Shown one piece after another: positions 9,681 through 18,857 of a stretch of 64,000 bases of DNA. The notes under the pieces are model-generated. The model was not told the origin of the DNA. It did no database searches and was given only the letters and a program-made list of their open reading frames with translations. Position numbers and translations under genes: made by a program. The stretch spans positions 47,767 through 111,766 of the forward strand of contig CAYLHF010000007.1 in the NCBI GenBank assembly GCA_964383365.1, given 5' to 3'. Every line of letters starts with the position of its first letter. Positions within the stretch are counted from its first letter, which is position 1. Source of the DNA: CAYLHF01 sp964383365. GTDB taxonomy: Bacteria; Bacteroidota; Rhodothermia; Rhodothermales; UBA10348.

Positions 9681-10208
9681 CTAGTCGTCAATCTGAGATC
9701 TGCTGGCAACAACATCGATGCCCGGATAGAAAACGTACATCACGGACTGTTCAACGGGAAAACTGACTCGCTCGACCTCTGTCGTGATGAGCGGTGCAAC
9801 ATATTCGATGCGAAGCGGAGTCGGAAAGAGAAGACCGACGATAAAGACAGCTACTGCTGCCAGAACGGCCGCTCTCATGGAGATTGATTTTCTCAGATTC
9901 CACAATGGACTCCGGTCATCGGTTCGACTGATCTGTTCTTCCCGCTGTTTAAGTTCGGCCAATCGCGAAAAAAACAGATCGTCAGCGGCAGGCGGAAGAG
10001 AGATGAATTCCTGTCGGATCATCCTTCTGAATACCAGCACGGAATCCATCATCGAACGACACTCACCGCATGCAGACATATGCGAGAAAAGTGAGGATTG
10101 TGATTTAGATTCCAACTCGCCATCAAGATAACGCTGCAACTCCAGCATCTTTTCGCAGGTCGAACCGTCATTTACATCGCGGATACGGTCATATTCTTCC
10201 TGAATCAT
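9681..10208 (-). CDS. Zinc-finger anti-sigma factor, membrane-anchored
   Basis: This is a probable ZAS-type anti-sigma factor that holds the adjacent ECF sigma factor inactive at the inner membrane. The 175-residue protein has the zinc-binding H-x3-C-x2-C motif (His43, Cys47, Cys50) with Cys18 upstream, in a short helical N-terminal domain. One membrane segment lies near residues 112-129, followed by about 45 periplasmic residues. Its start overlaps the sigma-factor stop by 4 nt (ATGA, 10205-10208), implying translational coupling and matched stoichiometry. The release signal is unknown; no site-1 or site-2 protease gene is nearby. Confidence 0.85.
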   Translation of the reverse strand: MIQEEYDRIRDVNDGSTCEKMLELQRYLDGELESKSQSSLFSHMSACGECRSMMDSVLVFRRMIRQEFISLPPAADDLFFSRLAELKQREEQISRTDDRSPLWNLRKSISMRAAVLAAVAVFIVGLLFPTPLRIEYVAPLITTEVERVSFPVEQSVMYVFYPGIDVVASRSQIDD

Positions 10209-10891
10209 AACATCTTCCTCACTTCCTCTACTGGAACAACAGGACTCTGCGGAGGCTTACTTTCCGTGTCCGGTTGCTCCAACTCAGCAACTTTGGTGAG
10301 TAGCAGGGCAAATTTTTTCCGTGCCTTAAACAATCTCGATTTTACCGAACTGACCGTTGTCCGGGTTACGGCTGCTATCTCCTCGTACGTGAGATTTTGA
10401 TACTCTCGCAGAATCAAGACCTCCCTGTACTCCGGCTTCAGCCGATCGATATATGTCCCTACAAATCGAATCTGTTCGTTTTTTTCCATCCGGGACATGG
10501 GCGTATCTGCGACCGAAATTCTTCTCTCGATTTCGTCACTGAATCCGATATGACGCTTATTTCTACGAATTCTGTTCAGACACTGATTACGTGCAATCGT
10601 AAAGAGCCATGACTTGAATGCACTCGAATTAAGAAGACGATCTCGATTCTCATACACGCGGAGATACGTATCCTGCATGCAATCCTGGGCCTGTTCGGCA
10701 TCGTTGAGCATCTTCAGACAAAACGCATAGACAGGTCCTTTGTAACGATTGTAGATCCCGACGAAGGCAAATTCGTCGCCACTTTGAAATGCTTCAATAA
10801 GTTCGAAATCTTTCACAGAAAGCGGTAATGGAAAGGAATTCTTGTCGAAGGATCGATTGGAAGACCCATTGACAGAGAAAAAGTTGCTCAA
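10205..10891 (-). CDS. ECF-family RNA polymerase sigma factor
   Basis: This is an extracytoplasmic-function sigma-70 factor. Region 2 (about residues 30-100) includes the pattern AQDCMQDTYLRVYENRDRL and the DNA-melting segment FKSWLFTIARNQCLNRIRR. Region 4 (about residues 150-210) includes LTYEEIAAVTRTTVSSVKSR, the helix-turn-helix that reads the -35 element. It lacks regions 1 and 3, as ECF factors do. At 228 residues it is slightly long, with an N-terminal extension of about 25 residues rich in Ser/Asn/Phe. The anti-sigma factor is translationally coupled behind it. It diverges from the parvulin/SurA genes, making an envelope-stress regulon a reasonable inference. Confidence 0.92.
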   Translation of the reverse strand: MSNFFSVNGSSNRSFDKNSFPLPLSVKDFELIEAFQSGDEFAFVGIYNRYKGPVYAFCLKMLNDAEQAQDCMQDTYLRVYENRDRLLNSSAFKSWLFTIARNQCLNRIRRNKRHIGFSDEIERRISVADTPMSRMEKNEQIRFVGTYIDRLKPEYREVLILREYQNLTYEEIAAVTRTTVSSVKSRLFKARKKFALLLTKVAELEQPDTESKPPQSPVVPVEEVRKML

Positions 10892-10912
10892 TCGTCATTT
10901 TTTAAGAAGGAT

Positions 10913-10938
10913 GGAACCACCAATAGTACTCTCGCGTG
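10913..10938 (+). promoter_or_regulatory. Candidate ECF-type promoter for the chaperone cluster
   Basis: A GGAAC element (10913-10917) is followed after 17 nt by CGTG (10935-10938), resembling the GGAAC / CGTC layout of many ECF-sigma promoters. It lies 50 nt upstream of the first parvulin gene and inside the 96-nt gap that separates it from the divergent sigma-factor gene. This is pattern recognition only; no transcription start is known. Confidence 0.25.
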
Positions 10939-10987
10939 AACGGGCGGTTTGTCTATTCAGCCAGCTTTTTTTCTCTAATCAGTTGTT

Positions 10988-13057
10988 ATGCCTGATCATC
11001 GTCGCCTCACTATGACGTCTTACGCTCGTCTCCGTCTCGTGCTTGCAGCCGGAATTATTTTTTTGGCCGGATGTAGCGGAACGGAACCGTTGACTCAATC
11101 CAGATCTGTAACCGTTCCTGATTCGATTCTGGCAACCATAGATGGTACCCCCGTCTATGTCCATGATTTTGTACGCGAGTATGCCAGAATCGGAAAGACA
11201 GATTCTTCCAGCACGGATTCTCTACAAGCATATCAGGATTTTCTGGAGAGATATGTCAACTTCCGACTGAAGGTGCTTGAAGCCAGACGGGCCGGATATC
11301 CTTCAGATCCGTCGTTAAAAAAGGAGATTGGAGCATATCGGTCTCAACTTGCGAGACCCTTTCTTATCGAGCAGGAAGTAACGGAACCGCTTATCCGTGA
11401 AATGTACTTGCGCCGAAAGTCACAGGTAGAAGCGAGTCACATCCTGATCCGGGTGGATCCCGCGTCGGCACCGGAAGACACGCTCGCAGCACGTGCCCGA
11501 TTGTCAACCATCAAAGACTCTCTCGACGCCGGAGCTTCCTTTGCTGAGATGGCGTTCAGATACTCTGAAGATCCATCGGCTCAATCCGCTCCTGGAAGTG
11601 CCGGATATCAGGGGTATCTGGGCTACTTCGGTGGCGGCAGAATGGTAAAAGCATTCGAGGATGCCGCTTTTTCTACGCCTGTAGATAGCACATCGTCGAT
11701 ATTCCGTTCACAGTTCGGATATCATATTCTGCACGTGCACAATCGGATTCCAACGCCGCCGGACATCAGGATGGCTCATATCATGATTCAGCCCAAGGCC
11801 CCTACTGCTGCCGATTCTGCAGTCGCTCTAGGTCGTATTCGGGACATACAGACAAAACTGGAATCCGGAGAGTCATTCGCTGATCTGGCCAAACAATTTT
11901 CCGATGACAAGGCCAGTGGAAGTAATGGCGGTGAACTTCAAAAAGTATCGTTCGACACAGGCCTCCCTCCTTCAATGAGGGACGCCGCCTTTTCCATGGA
12001 GCCCGGCGAGGTGTCGGATGTCCTCGAGTCGCCATTCGGTTTTCACCTGATTACGATCCTGGAGAAATTACCGATTCAGGCATATGAGGATATGCACGAC
12101 GAACTGAGCACGCAGTTATCGCGCCTCCCAAGATCGGCTGCCGCCCAACAAAGGTACGCGGAATCCGTGCGCCTTACGCTCGGAGAAAAGGCCGATTCAA
12201 CGCTGATCGAGAGCTGGGGCAGGTCGATGACTCCAGATTCTCTATTCAGGACACTCGCTACAGGCACCTTCCCCGATAGCACGCTTGGGCGCCCGTTTCT
12301 GTGGCTGGGCGATTCCACTTACACCGTTGGTCAGTTTACAGACTTTTTCAAGACCCGGCGTCTTCCTCCCTCCAATACACCATTGGAGCGCGTCTGGGCT
12401 TCGGTGGATTTGTTTTTTAATGATGCAGCCATCAATCAGGAAGTAGCCGCCCTCGAAGACAAAGATCCGACCTTCGGATCTACCATGGCAGAATTCAGAG
12501 ACGGATTGATCCTGTTCCGACTCATGGAAGATTCCGTCTGGACCGCAGCGTCAACCGATTCCCTGGGTCTTCGGAACTACTTCAGGAATCACACCAATGC
12601 GTACAGATTCGAGGATAGAACGCGCATTGTGAGTCTCACCAGTTCGTCCGATTCACTCCTGTCGGCCCTGGTGGAACAGATTCGTAATGGCATTGGACTG
12701 GACGAAGCGGTATCGCGCGCCCGCGAGGATACTTCTCATGCGGTTCGACACGATACAACCATGGTCGAAGGCAAGACGAATTCAGTATTTGATCAAGCAC
12801 TTGAGGCTGGAATCGGACATATTACCGACCCGGTCGAGTACAACAAGGGATACATTGTACTTTATAACGACGGTGTGGAACCGGCCAGACTGAAAACTTT
12901 CGAGGAGGCGCGAGCCGAACTTGTCACGGCAAATCAAACCATTCTCGAGGCAGCCCTGCTGAGGCGTCTTCGAGTACTCTACGATGCGACTACTTATGAG
13001 GATCATCTCCGATCGGCCTACGAGGCGGGCCTTTTGCAGACACCGACGGACAACTAG
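10988..13057 (+). CDS. Lipoprotein parvulin-type peptidyl-prolyl isomerase, two PPIase domains
   Basis: This is a predicted outer-membrane-anchored or periplasmic foldase that helps secreted proteins fold by isomerising prolyl bonds. A lipoprotein signal with lipobox LAGC is near the N-terminus; either ATG 10988 or ATG 11012 (residue 9) could start it, the second giving a more standard signal peptide. Two parvulin (rotamase) domains begin near residue 147 (ASHILIRV) and residue 259 (AHIMIQPK), each ending with a FGYHI or FGFHL block. The remaining approximately 330 residues are a SurA/PrsA-like helical chaperone region with no further catalytic signature. It heads a run of three related envelope chaperones and is divergent from the ECF sigma factor. 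Confidence 0.88.
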   Translation: MPDHRRLTMTSYARLRLVLAAGIIFLAGCSGTEPLTQSRSVTVPDSILATIDGTPVYVHDFVREYARIGKTDSSSTDSLQAYQDFLERYVNFRLKVLEARRAGYPSDPSLKKEIGAYRSQLARPFLIEQEVTEPLIREMYLRRKSQVEASHILIRVDPASAPEDTLAARARLSTIKDSLDAGASFAEMAFRYSEDPSAQSAPGSAGYQGYLGYFGGGRMVKAFEDAAFSTPVDSTSSIFRSQFGYHILHVHNRIPTPPDIRMAHIMIQPKAPTAADSAVALGRIRDIQTKLESGESFADLAKQFSDDKASGSNGGELQKVSFDTGLPPSMRDAAFSMEPGEVSDVLESPFGFHLITILEKLPIQAYEDMHDELSTQLSRLPRSAAAQQRYAESVRLTLGEKADSTLIESWGRSMTPDSLFRTLATGTFPDSTLGRPFLWLGDSTYTVGQFTDFFKTRRLPPSNTPLERVWASVDLFFNDAAINQEVAALEDKDPTFGSTMAEFRDGLILFRLMEDSVWTAASTDSLGLRNYFRNHTNAYRFEDRTRIVSLTSSSDSLLSALVEQIRNGIGLDEAVSRAREDTSHAVRHDTTMVEGKTNSVFDQALEAGIGHITDPVEYNKGYIVLYNDGVEPARLKTFEEARAELVTANQTILEAALLRRLRVLYDATTYEDHLRSAYEAGLLQTPTDN

Positions 13058-13925
13058 CCATGAGGTTGTCACGACCCTGTTGACCGTCTGTAGTCTCTTT
13101 ATAACTCTGAGCATGGTGGTGGGATGTTCTTCAGGCCAGGAAAACGTCGATTATGTCGCACGTCTCGGAGATAAGTTTTATACACGGTCAGAATTGAACA
13201 GTGCGCTGGCAACGATTCCCGCTGCGCGTGACTCTTCTGAAGCCCGGGCACAGATACTCCGGCAGTGGACTACGACAGAATTGCTTTACAATGAAGCAAT
13301 AAGCCGAGGATTGAAGAACGATCCCGATGTGGCCAGTCTGATTCACGAAAATGAGCGATCCGTACTGGCGAGCGCGTTACTCTCAAGGATCTACGAGGAG
13401 GAGTATACCGCTCCCAACGAGACGGAGATTCTTGGATATTATGAGCAGCACAAGGATCAACTGGTACTGAGGGAACCCTTCGTAAAAGTTTGGTACCTGT
13501 CTGCAGCAGAACGAGACTCGGCCGAGGCAGCCAGGAGTGAGATGAAGCAGCTTGACCAGGAGGCCGAATCGCCGGATGTCTGGCAGAAGATCGTAGACCG
13601 ATTCGCCGATGATCCGGAAGGGTCTCTACTACTCTCTGATTCATTTTATCCAGAGAGCCGGCTCCTTTCTTTCGTCCCGACTGTGCAGGCTGCGGTTCGG
13701 AACCTTTCTTCCGGTGATACCCTCCCCGTGGTCGAGGACGACAGCCGATTCATCGTTGTCCGCCTACGCGATCGCCTCCCTGCTGGATCTCTCCCGGACC
13801 TGTCACTCATCAGAGATCAGATTGTCGAGACGTTGACCATTGAGAACAGGAAACAGTTGTATGCACGACAGGTTCAACGGCTCCGAAACGAAGCCATCGC
13901 ACGCGAAGAGCTGGAATTTCGTTAG
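12984..13925 (+). CDS. SurA/PrsA-like lipoprotein chaperone, start uncertain
   Basis: A second predicted periplasmic lipoprotein chaperone. A hydrophobic segment leading to lipobox VVGC (around residue 49 of the longest frame) is followed by a helical domain typical of SurA/PrsA N-termini (GDKFYTRSELNSAL) and a divergent rotamase-like region that lacks the usual HILI start, so catalysis is doubtful. The longest frame begins at ATG 12984, overlapping the previous gene by 74 nt and giving an over-long, Arg-rich pre-sequence. TTG 13080 would give a short signal peptide. ATG 13060, just after the previous stop, would give an ideal n-region (MRLSR) but is out of frame by one base, which raises the possibility of a missing base in the assembly. 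The downstream coding region is solid. Confidence 0.75.
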   Translation: MRLLMRIISDRPTRRAFCRHRRTTSHEVVTTLLTVCSLFITLSMVVGCSSGQENVDYVARLGDKFYTRSELNSALATIPAARDSSEARAQILRQWTTTELLYNEAISRGLKNDPDVASLIHENERSVLASALLSRIYEEEYTAPNETEILGYYEQHKDQLVLREPFVKVWYLSAAERDSAEAARSEMKQLDQEAESPDVWQKIVDRFADDPEGSLLLSDSFYPESRLLSFVPTVQAAVRNLSSGDTLPVVEDDSRFIVVRLRDRLPAGSLPDLSLIRDQIVETLTIENRKQLYARQVQRLRNEAIAREELEFR

Positions 13926-13980
13926 AGGACCGCACATCTCTTTTTCCGACATCATCACGTCAGAGTAACCCTATCCATCC

Positions 13981-15336
13981 ATGAGTCGATTCACAGCGGC
14001 CCTGCTGTCTATATCCGCATTGATACTTACCGTTGGTCCGTCACCAGTCGTTGCACAGGATGCCGAGGTTTTAGACGAAATAGTCGCCGTAGTAGGCAAT
14101 TATATCGTTTTGAAGTCCGATGTCGACGGATTCGTTCTGGGTGTTATGAATCAGCAGCAGATTCCCTACACCGAGGATCTGTGGGATAACGCCCTGGACC
14201 AGTTGATAAACGAAAAAGTGCTCGTTATTCACGCCAGGAGAGACACCAATCTCGTAGTTACTGACCAACAGGTCGATCAGATGTTGGACCAGCGTATCAG
14301 CGAGATGTCTGCCCGGGTTGGAAGTGAATCTCGACTGGAGGACCTGTATGGTAGGAGCGTAATTGAAATCAAAGCGGACCTCCGCGAAGAATTCAGGGAT
14401 CAGTTACTCGCAGACCAGATGCGGAATACGAAACTGAGAACCATCAAGGCGACGCCTTCAGACGTGGAGGAGTGGTTCTCGCAGTTTCCAACTGATTCAC
14501 TTCCAACGCTTCCAGATATTGTTCAGGTCTCTCACATTGTCGTAAAACCGCTGGTGACCCAGGAGGCCCGTGATGAGACGATGGAAATCATCTCGGCCAT
14601 TCGAGACTCGGTCATCGCCGGGCGGAATACGATAGAAGAAATGGCTCGTGCCTTTTCCGAGGATCCAGGATCAGCTGACAACGGCGGCCTCTATGAAGGC
14701 ACCAGGCTGGCGGAGCTCGTTCCGGAATTTGCAGCAGTAGCCTCTCGTATCCCGTTGGATACATTTTCTCAGATATTTGAGACACGATTCGGTTTACACT
14801 TTCTGCGTGTTAATGCTCGTAGGGGTGACGTCATAGATTACAATCATATTCTCATCGGTTTTGACGATCGAAAAACAGATCCTACCCAGGCAATTGAGAA
14901 ATTGACCGCATACCGGGATTCAATTCTGACCGGCAAGGCTACATTTGAATCCGTAGCCCGTGAACACTCGGAAGAAGATTTGTCGTCCATTCGTGGAGGT
15001 CGTGTCGTCGATCCCTCGAGTGGGGAGCGGAATCTCTATCTGGAAAATCTCGGACCTCTCTGGCAACAGACATTGAGCACGATGGAAGTTGGAGAAGTGA
15101 GCCCTCCCTCTCAAGTGGCCCTCCTCGACGGGAAAAGAGCTTTTCACACGGTTCGACTGGATAAACGTGTAGCGTCGCATCGCGTTGATATCGAAACGGA
15201 CTACGATCTGGTCGAACAGTTGGCGTTGCGAGATAAGCAGTCCATGATAATGTCAAAGTGGCTCAACACGCTCCGTAGCGATGTTTTTGTAGACTTGAGA
15301 GGGAGAGCACGTAATTCCCGGATCACCAGTAAATAG
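13981..15336 (+). CDS. surA: SurA-type periplasmic chaperone/peptidyl-prolyl isomerase
   Basis: SurA escorts outer-membrane proteins across the periplasm to the BAM complex. The 451-residue protein begins with a cleavable signal peptide ending VVAQ (about residue 26) and then the SurA N-terminal pattern LDEIVAVVGNYIVLKSDVD. Two parvulin domains follow, near residue 181 (VSHIVVKP) and near residue 285 (NHILIGF), and a C-terminal helix. Domain order and length match SurA. It is third in the chaperone run, 55 nt after the preceding gene, and 37 nt before the MoxR gene on the same strand. Confidence 0.9.
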   Translation: MSRFTAALLSISALILTVGPSPVVAQDAEVLDEIVAVVGNYIVLKSDVDGFVLGVMNQQQIPYTEDLWDNALDQLINEKVLVIHARRDTNLVVTDQQVDQMLDQRISEMSARVGSESRLEDLYGRSVIEIKADLREEFRDQLLADQMRNTKLRTIKATPSDVEEWFSQFPTDSLPTLPDIVQVSHIVVKPLVTQEARDETMEIISAIRDSVIAGRNTIEEMARAFSEDPGSADNGGLYEGTRLAELVPEFAAVASRIPLDTFSQIFETRFGLHFLRVNARRGDVIDYNHILIGFDDRKTDPTQAIEKLTAYRDSILTGKATFESVAREHSEEDLSSIRGGRVVDPSSGERNLYLENLGPLWQQTLSTMEVGEVSPPSQVALLDGKRAFHTVRLDKRVASHRVDIETDYDLVEQLALRDKQSMIMSKWLNTLRSDVFVDLRGRARNSRITSK

Positions 15337-15373
15337 CAGGTCTATACAACCCTTCAGATCTCTGAATCTACCC

Positions 15374-16378
15374 ATGAGCGTGAAAATCAATCCCGAAGCA
15401 CTTTCCGACCTCCAATCGGGATTTTTGCGTTTAAAATCGGAGATCGGGAAGGTCATCGTCGGCCAGGACGATATTATTGAGAGCATATTTGTAAGTCTGA
15501 TTTGCCGTGGCCATGTTCTTCTTGTCGGTGTTCCCGGGCTGGCCAAAACCCTGCTGATCCGAACCCTGTCCCAGGCAGTTGAACTCACATTCGGCAGGAT
15601 ACAATTTACCCCGGATCTGATGCCCAGTGACATTACGGGCACCGAGATCATTGAAGAAGACGTATCTACCGGTCGCCGGAAATTCAAGTTTGTCAGAGGT
15701 CCGGTCTTTGCCCATGTTATTCTCGCGGATGAAATAAACCGTACGCCGCCCAAGACTCAGGCGGCTCTTCTTGAGGCCATGCAAGAGCATCATGTTACGG
15801 CGGCCGGCGAGACCTACTCCCTGCCCGAGCCGTTTTTTGTACTCGCGACGCAAAACCCGATAGAACAGGAAGGGACTTATCCCCTCCCAGAAGCCCAACT
15901 TGACAGGTTTATGCTGAATCTTTGGTTGGATTATCCGTCGTTTGACCAGGAGAAGGAGATCGTTCGTTCTACAACGAGCGCATCGCAGGCCCGGGTAGAG
16001 TGCGTGATGAAAGCAGAAGATCTCGGTCGTTTTCAGGAGTTGGTTCGCGCGATGCCCGTAACGGATAACGTAATCGAGCACGCCGTCGGACTGGTATCGA
16101 GTACACGTCCTGAAAACGATTCGGCTCCGGAGCACATCAAACAGTATCTGAATTACGGTGCGGGTCCGAGAGCATCCCAGTATCTGATCCTTGGAGCCAA
16201 AGCTGTTGCCGCTCTTGATGGCCGGCTCACTCCGCTCATAGGAGATGTGGACAGCATGGCTATTCCGGTGCTGCGACATCGCATCGTGACCAATTTCAAT
16301 GCGGAAGCCGACAACGTATCAGCCGTAGATATTATTTCGAGACTCCTGTCTGAATTTGATCCCGTGTCCGCGTCGTAG
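15374..16378 (+). CDS. MoxR-family AAA+ ATPase
   Basis: MoxR ATPases act as chaperones or activators for membrane-associated protein complexes. The 334-residue protein has the family-specific Walker A GVPGLAKT at residues 52-59, Walker B around residue 115 with ILADEINRTPPKTQ, sensor motif ATQNPIEQEGTYPLPEAQ and the LDRF arginine-finger region. MoxR genes usually sit beside a DUF58 protein and VWA-domain proteins; here none follows and the next gene is hutF. Co-transcription with surA upstream is likely from the 37-nt gap. The client protein cannot be told from the window. Confidence 0.93.
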   Translation: MSVKINPEALSDLQSGFLRLKSEIGKVIVGQDDIIESIFVSLICRGHVLLVGVPGLAKTLLIRTLSQAVELTFGRIQFTPDLMPSDITGTEIIEEDVSTGRRKFKFVRGPVFAHVILADEINRTPPKTQAALLEAMQEHHVTAAGETYSLPEPFFVLATQNPIEQEGTYPLPEAQLDRFMLNLWLDYPSFDQEKEIVRSTTSASQARVECVMKAEDLGRFQELVRAMPVTDNVIEHAVGLVSSTRPENDSAPEHIKQYLNYGAGPRASQYLILGAKAVAALDGRLTPLIGDVDSMAIPVLRHRIVTNFNAEADNVSAVDIISRLLSEFDPVSAS

Positions 16379-16410
16379 ACGGAGCAGTCTTGAATTAAGA
16401 GTGATATCGG

Positions 16411-17742
16411 ATGGACTCAAGCAACTGCATCCAGGGACTATTTGCAACAGACGCTCTGCTTCCGACCGGATGGGCATCAGACGTGAGTATTTCGTTCGAT
16501 TCGGAAGGAATCATATCTGACGTCAGAGAAGGAGACCGTGATAGTGGGTATAGAGTCGCATCGGGACCCGTTATTCCGGGAATGATCAATCTGCATTCCC
16601 ATGCCTTTCAGAGAAGTATTACGGGAAAAACGCAGTCATTTTCCGGAACGGAGGATGATTTCTGGTCGTGGAGAGAAGCCATGTACAGGAGCACATCCGA
16701 AATTGGGCCGAAGGAACTGGAGCGCATGGCATACCGACTGTACGCCGACATGGTTCGGAACGGGTACACGACAGTCTGTGAGTTCCACTATCTCCATCAT
16801 GCTGGTGACGGAATTCCGTATTCGAACCGTGCCGAGATGTCATTGGCCATCGTACGGGCAGCCGAGCAAGCCGGCATCCGTCTTACGCTCCTTCCTGTAC
16901 TCTACTGCCACGGAGGTTTTCGGAATGAACCGCTTTCGAGTCACCAACGCAGGTTCGGTCTCGACGTGAATGAGTACCTTCGTCTCCTGGAGCAATTGAG
17001 AAAAGAAGTACCGGAAACCGTTCTCGGGTATGCTCCCCACTCGTTACGTGCGGTCGATAATGATTCTCTGGCCATGATGCTCGAGCATCGGCGCAAGTCC
17101 GCTCATGATCGGGCTCCCGTTCATATTCATATCGCTGAACAGACGGCAGAAGTCACCCAATGCCTCAAGAGTCATCGGGCACGGCCTGTTGAATATCTGT
17201 ACGGCATTGCTGAACCGGACGCCACATGGTGCCTCATTCATGCCACCCAGACGACGCCAACGGAGAAAGAACGCATGGCTCGATCAAATGCCTGCGTCGG
17301 ACTGTGTCCTACAACCGAAGCGGATCTGGGTGATGGCTTTTTCGATCTTCCGGACTTCCTGTCGTCGGGAGGCACGTTTGGCATTGGTTCGGACAGCAAC
17401 GTCTGTGTCTCGCCGGTCGAAGAACTCCGCCTGTTGGAGTACACGCAACGTCTTTTGCTTCGTCGACGAAATACGTCGGGTGACACGGCTGATTCAGGCG
17501 TAGGCACCGTCCGGTACTTACAGGCCCTCGAGGGCGGTAGGCGCGCTTCCGGCCAATCTGTCGGAAGAATTGAAGCGGGATACCGGGCAGATTTCGCCGT
17601 TCTAGAACCAGATGCGTTTACCCGGTCTGACGAGTCTCCTGACGTTATTCTGAACGCACATGTTTTTTCCGGGAGTTCGCTCTCTGTTCGAGAAACGGTT
17701 ATCGGCGGTTTTCCTTCAACCCTCCAGGGATCCGCTCATTAA
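16411..17742 (+). CDS. hutF: Formimidoylglutamate deiminase
   Basis: HutF converts N-formimidoyl-L-glutamate to N-formyl-L-glutamate plus ammonia in the five-step histidine degradation route. The 443-residue protein is an amidohydrolase-fold enzyme with metal-binding HSHAFQR after IPGMINL, a second His region HIHIAEQ, and the GSDSNVCVSP segment carrying the catalytic Asp. The FWSWREAMY stretch is distinctive for HutF against guanine deaminase. None of hutH, hutU, hutI or hutG is in the window, so the rest of the pathway must be elsewhere or the gene is solitary. The 3' end overlaps the AI-2E permease by 27 nt on the opposite strand. Confidence 0.92.
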   Translation: MDSSNCIQGLFATDALLPTGWASDVSISFDSEGIISDVREGDRDSGYRVASGPVIPGMINLHSHAFQRSITGKTQSFSGTEDDFWSWREAMYRSTSEIGPKELERMAYRLYADMVRNGYTTVCEFHYLHHAGDGIPYSNRAEMSLAIVRAAEQAGIRLTLLPVLYCHGGFRNEPLSSHQRRFGLDVNEYLRLLEQLRKEVPETVLGYAPHSLRAVDNDSLAMMLEHRRKSAHDRAPVHIHIAEQTAEVTQCLKSHRARPVEYLYGIAEPDATWCLIHATQTTPTEKERMARSNACVGLCPTTEADLGDGFFDLPDFLSSGGTFGIGSDSNVCVSPVEELRLLEYTQRLLLRRRNTSGDTADSGVGTVRYLQALEGGRRASGQSVGRIEAGYRADFAVLEPDAFTRSDESPDVILNAHVFSGSSLSVRETVIGGFPSTLQGSAH

Positions 17743-18759
17743 CATTGCGACCGGTTTCATCGGTTCAATGTTTTCTATTACAATCTTCAGACTCGCTGTG
17801 ATCGGGACTGCCAACATCATTCCCAGCACTCCCCAGAGCCAGCCCCAGAAGATGAGAGAAACCAGTATGAGGAGCGGACTGAGATTCAGTCTGAATGCCA
17901 TTATCCTTGGTTCTATTACATTTCCCATGAGCGTCTGGGTACCTCCGAGAAAAACGATGACCAGAACAGGAACGGTCAGTGACTCAAATTGAAGGAGTGA
18001 AAGGGCAAAAGGAAACAGAACGGCGATGAGAGATCCTATGTTGGGGATATAGTTCAAAATGAACGCAAGAAACCCCCACACCAGCGGAAAATCGACGCCC
18101 AGAATCAGAAGTATAATAAACGTAATGGTCCCCGTTCCCAGGCTGATCAGTGTCTTTGTGACCAGATACTGACGCACCCGGGTGTCGACCGTGGCAATGA
18201 CCTGGCCGATACGATCCGCGAAAGCTTCCGGGTATGCGGTGCGTACTTTTTCAGCCATGTCTCCGCTACCGGCCAGAATAAACAGCATGAACAACAGGAT
18301 CAGGAACGTGGTGCTCAGAAAAGAAATAAACGATCCGAGTCCGGTTCCAACGATAGACGTTACGGAGGAGAATTCGAGCGCATCCGTCCAGTGAAATTCA
18401 GCAATCGGGAGTTCCAACGACTCAGCCCAGATCAATATTTTTGTTTGTACCCCGGTGATAATTGCCGTCAGTTTACCCTCGTACCTGGGCATAGAGTCTA
18501 CAAATGACTCTGTGCTCGAAAAAATGAGCCATCCGAGTAGAAACATTATCAGGAAAAAAACCAACAGAACCATAAAGAGCGAGATGGCCGTTGGTAATCG
18601 GCGCTTTTTGAGCGCGATAACAACTGGTTTGAATATGACCGACAATAAAAGGGCGATCGTGAATGGAAGGAGAACAGCCTTTAATTCGAGCAGAATTACG
18701 CCGACAATAAAGATGGACAGAATGCCTAGAAAGACGACGATAAGATTGTTATTTTTCAC
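17716..18759 (-). CDS. AI-2E/PerM-family membrane transporter
   Basis: A polytopic inner-membrane protein of the AI-2E exporter family (PerM/YdiK/TqsA-like). The 347 residues contain a paired N-terminal hydrophobic region (residues about 8-80), a soluble helical stretch, and then several further membrane segments including the FILNYIPNIGSLIAVLFP motif that is the most conserved part of the family. Members include a quorum-signal exporter and Na+/H+ antiporters, so the substrate here is unknown. It converges with hutF and diverges from the M23 peptidase gene, so it is probably monocistronic. Confidence 0.87.
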   Translation of the reverse strand: MKNNNLIVVFLGILSIFIVGVILLELKAVLLPFTIALLLSVIFKPVVIALKKRRLPTAISLFMVLLVFFLIMFLLGWLIFSSTESFVDSMPRYEGKLTAIITGVQTKILIWAESLELPIAEFHWTDALEFSSVTSIVGTGLGSFISFLSTTFLILLFMLFILAGSGDMAEKVRTAYPEAFADRIGQVIATVDTRVRQYLVTKTLISLGTGTITFIILLILGVDFPLVWGFLAFILNYIPNIGSLIAVLFPFALSLLQFESLTVPVLVIVFLGGTQTLMGNVIEPRIMAFRLNLSPLLILVSLIFWGWLWGVLGMMLAVPITASLKIVIENIEPMKPVAMLMSGSLEG

Positions 18760-18857
18760 TGAACGCTATCCGGGGTTATAGATTGTTCCAAAAGATACGA
18801 AAGAGACCGGTCATCGGATGCAGATCAACGGTACGTTATATCCGTTGGCTGGATCAC

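Noticed and set aside
15431..16279. 282-codon open frame on the minus strand
   Set aside because: Antisense to the MoxR ATPase gene, with no start context or recognisable protein features.
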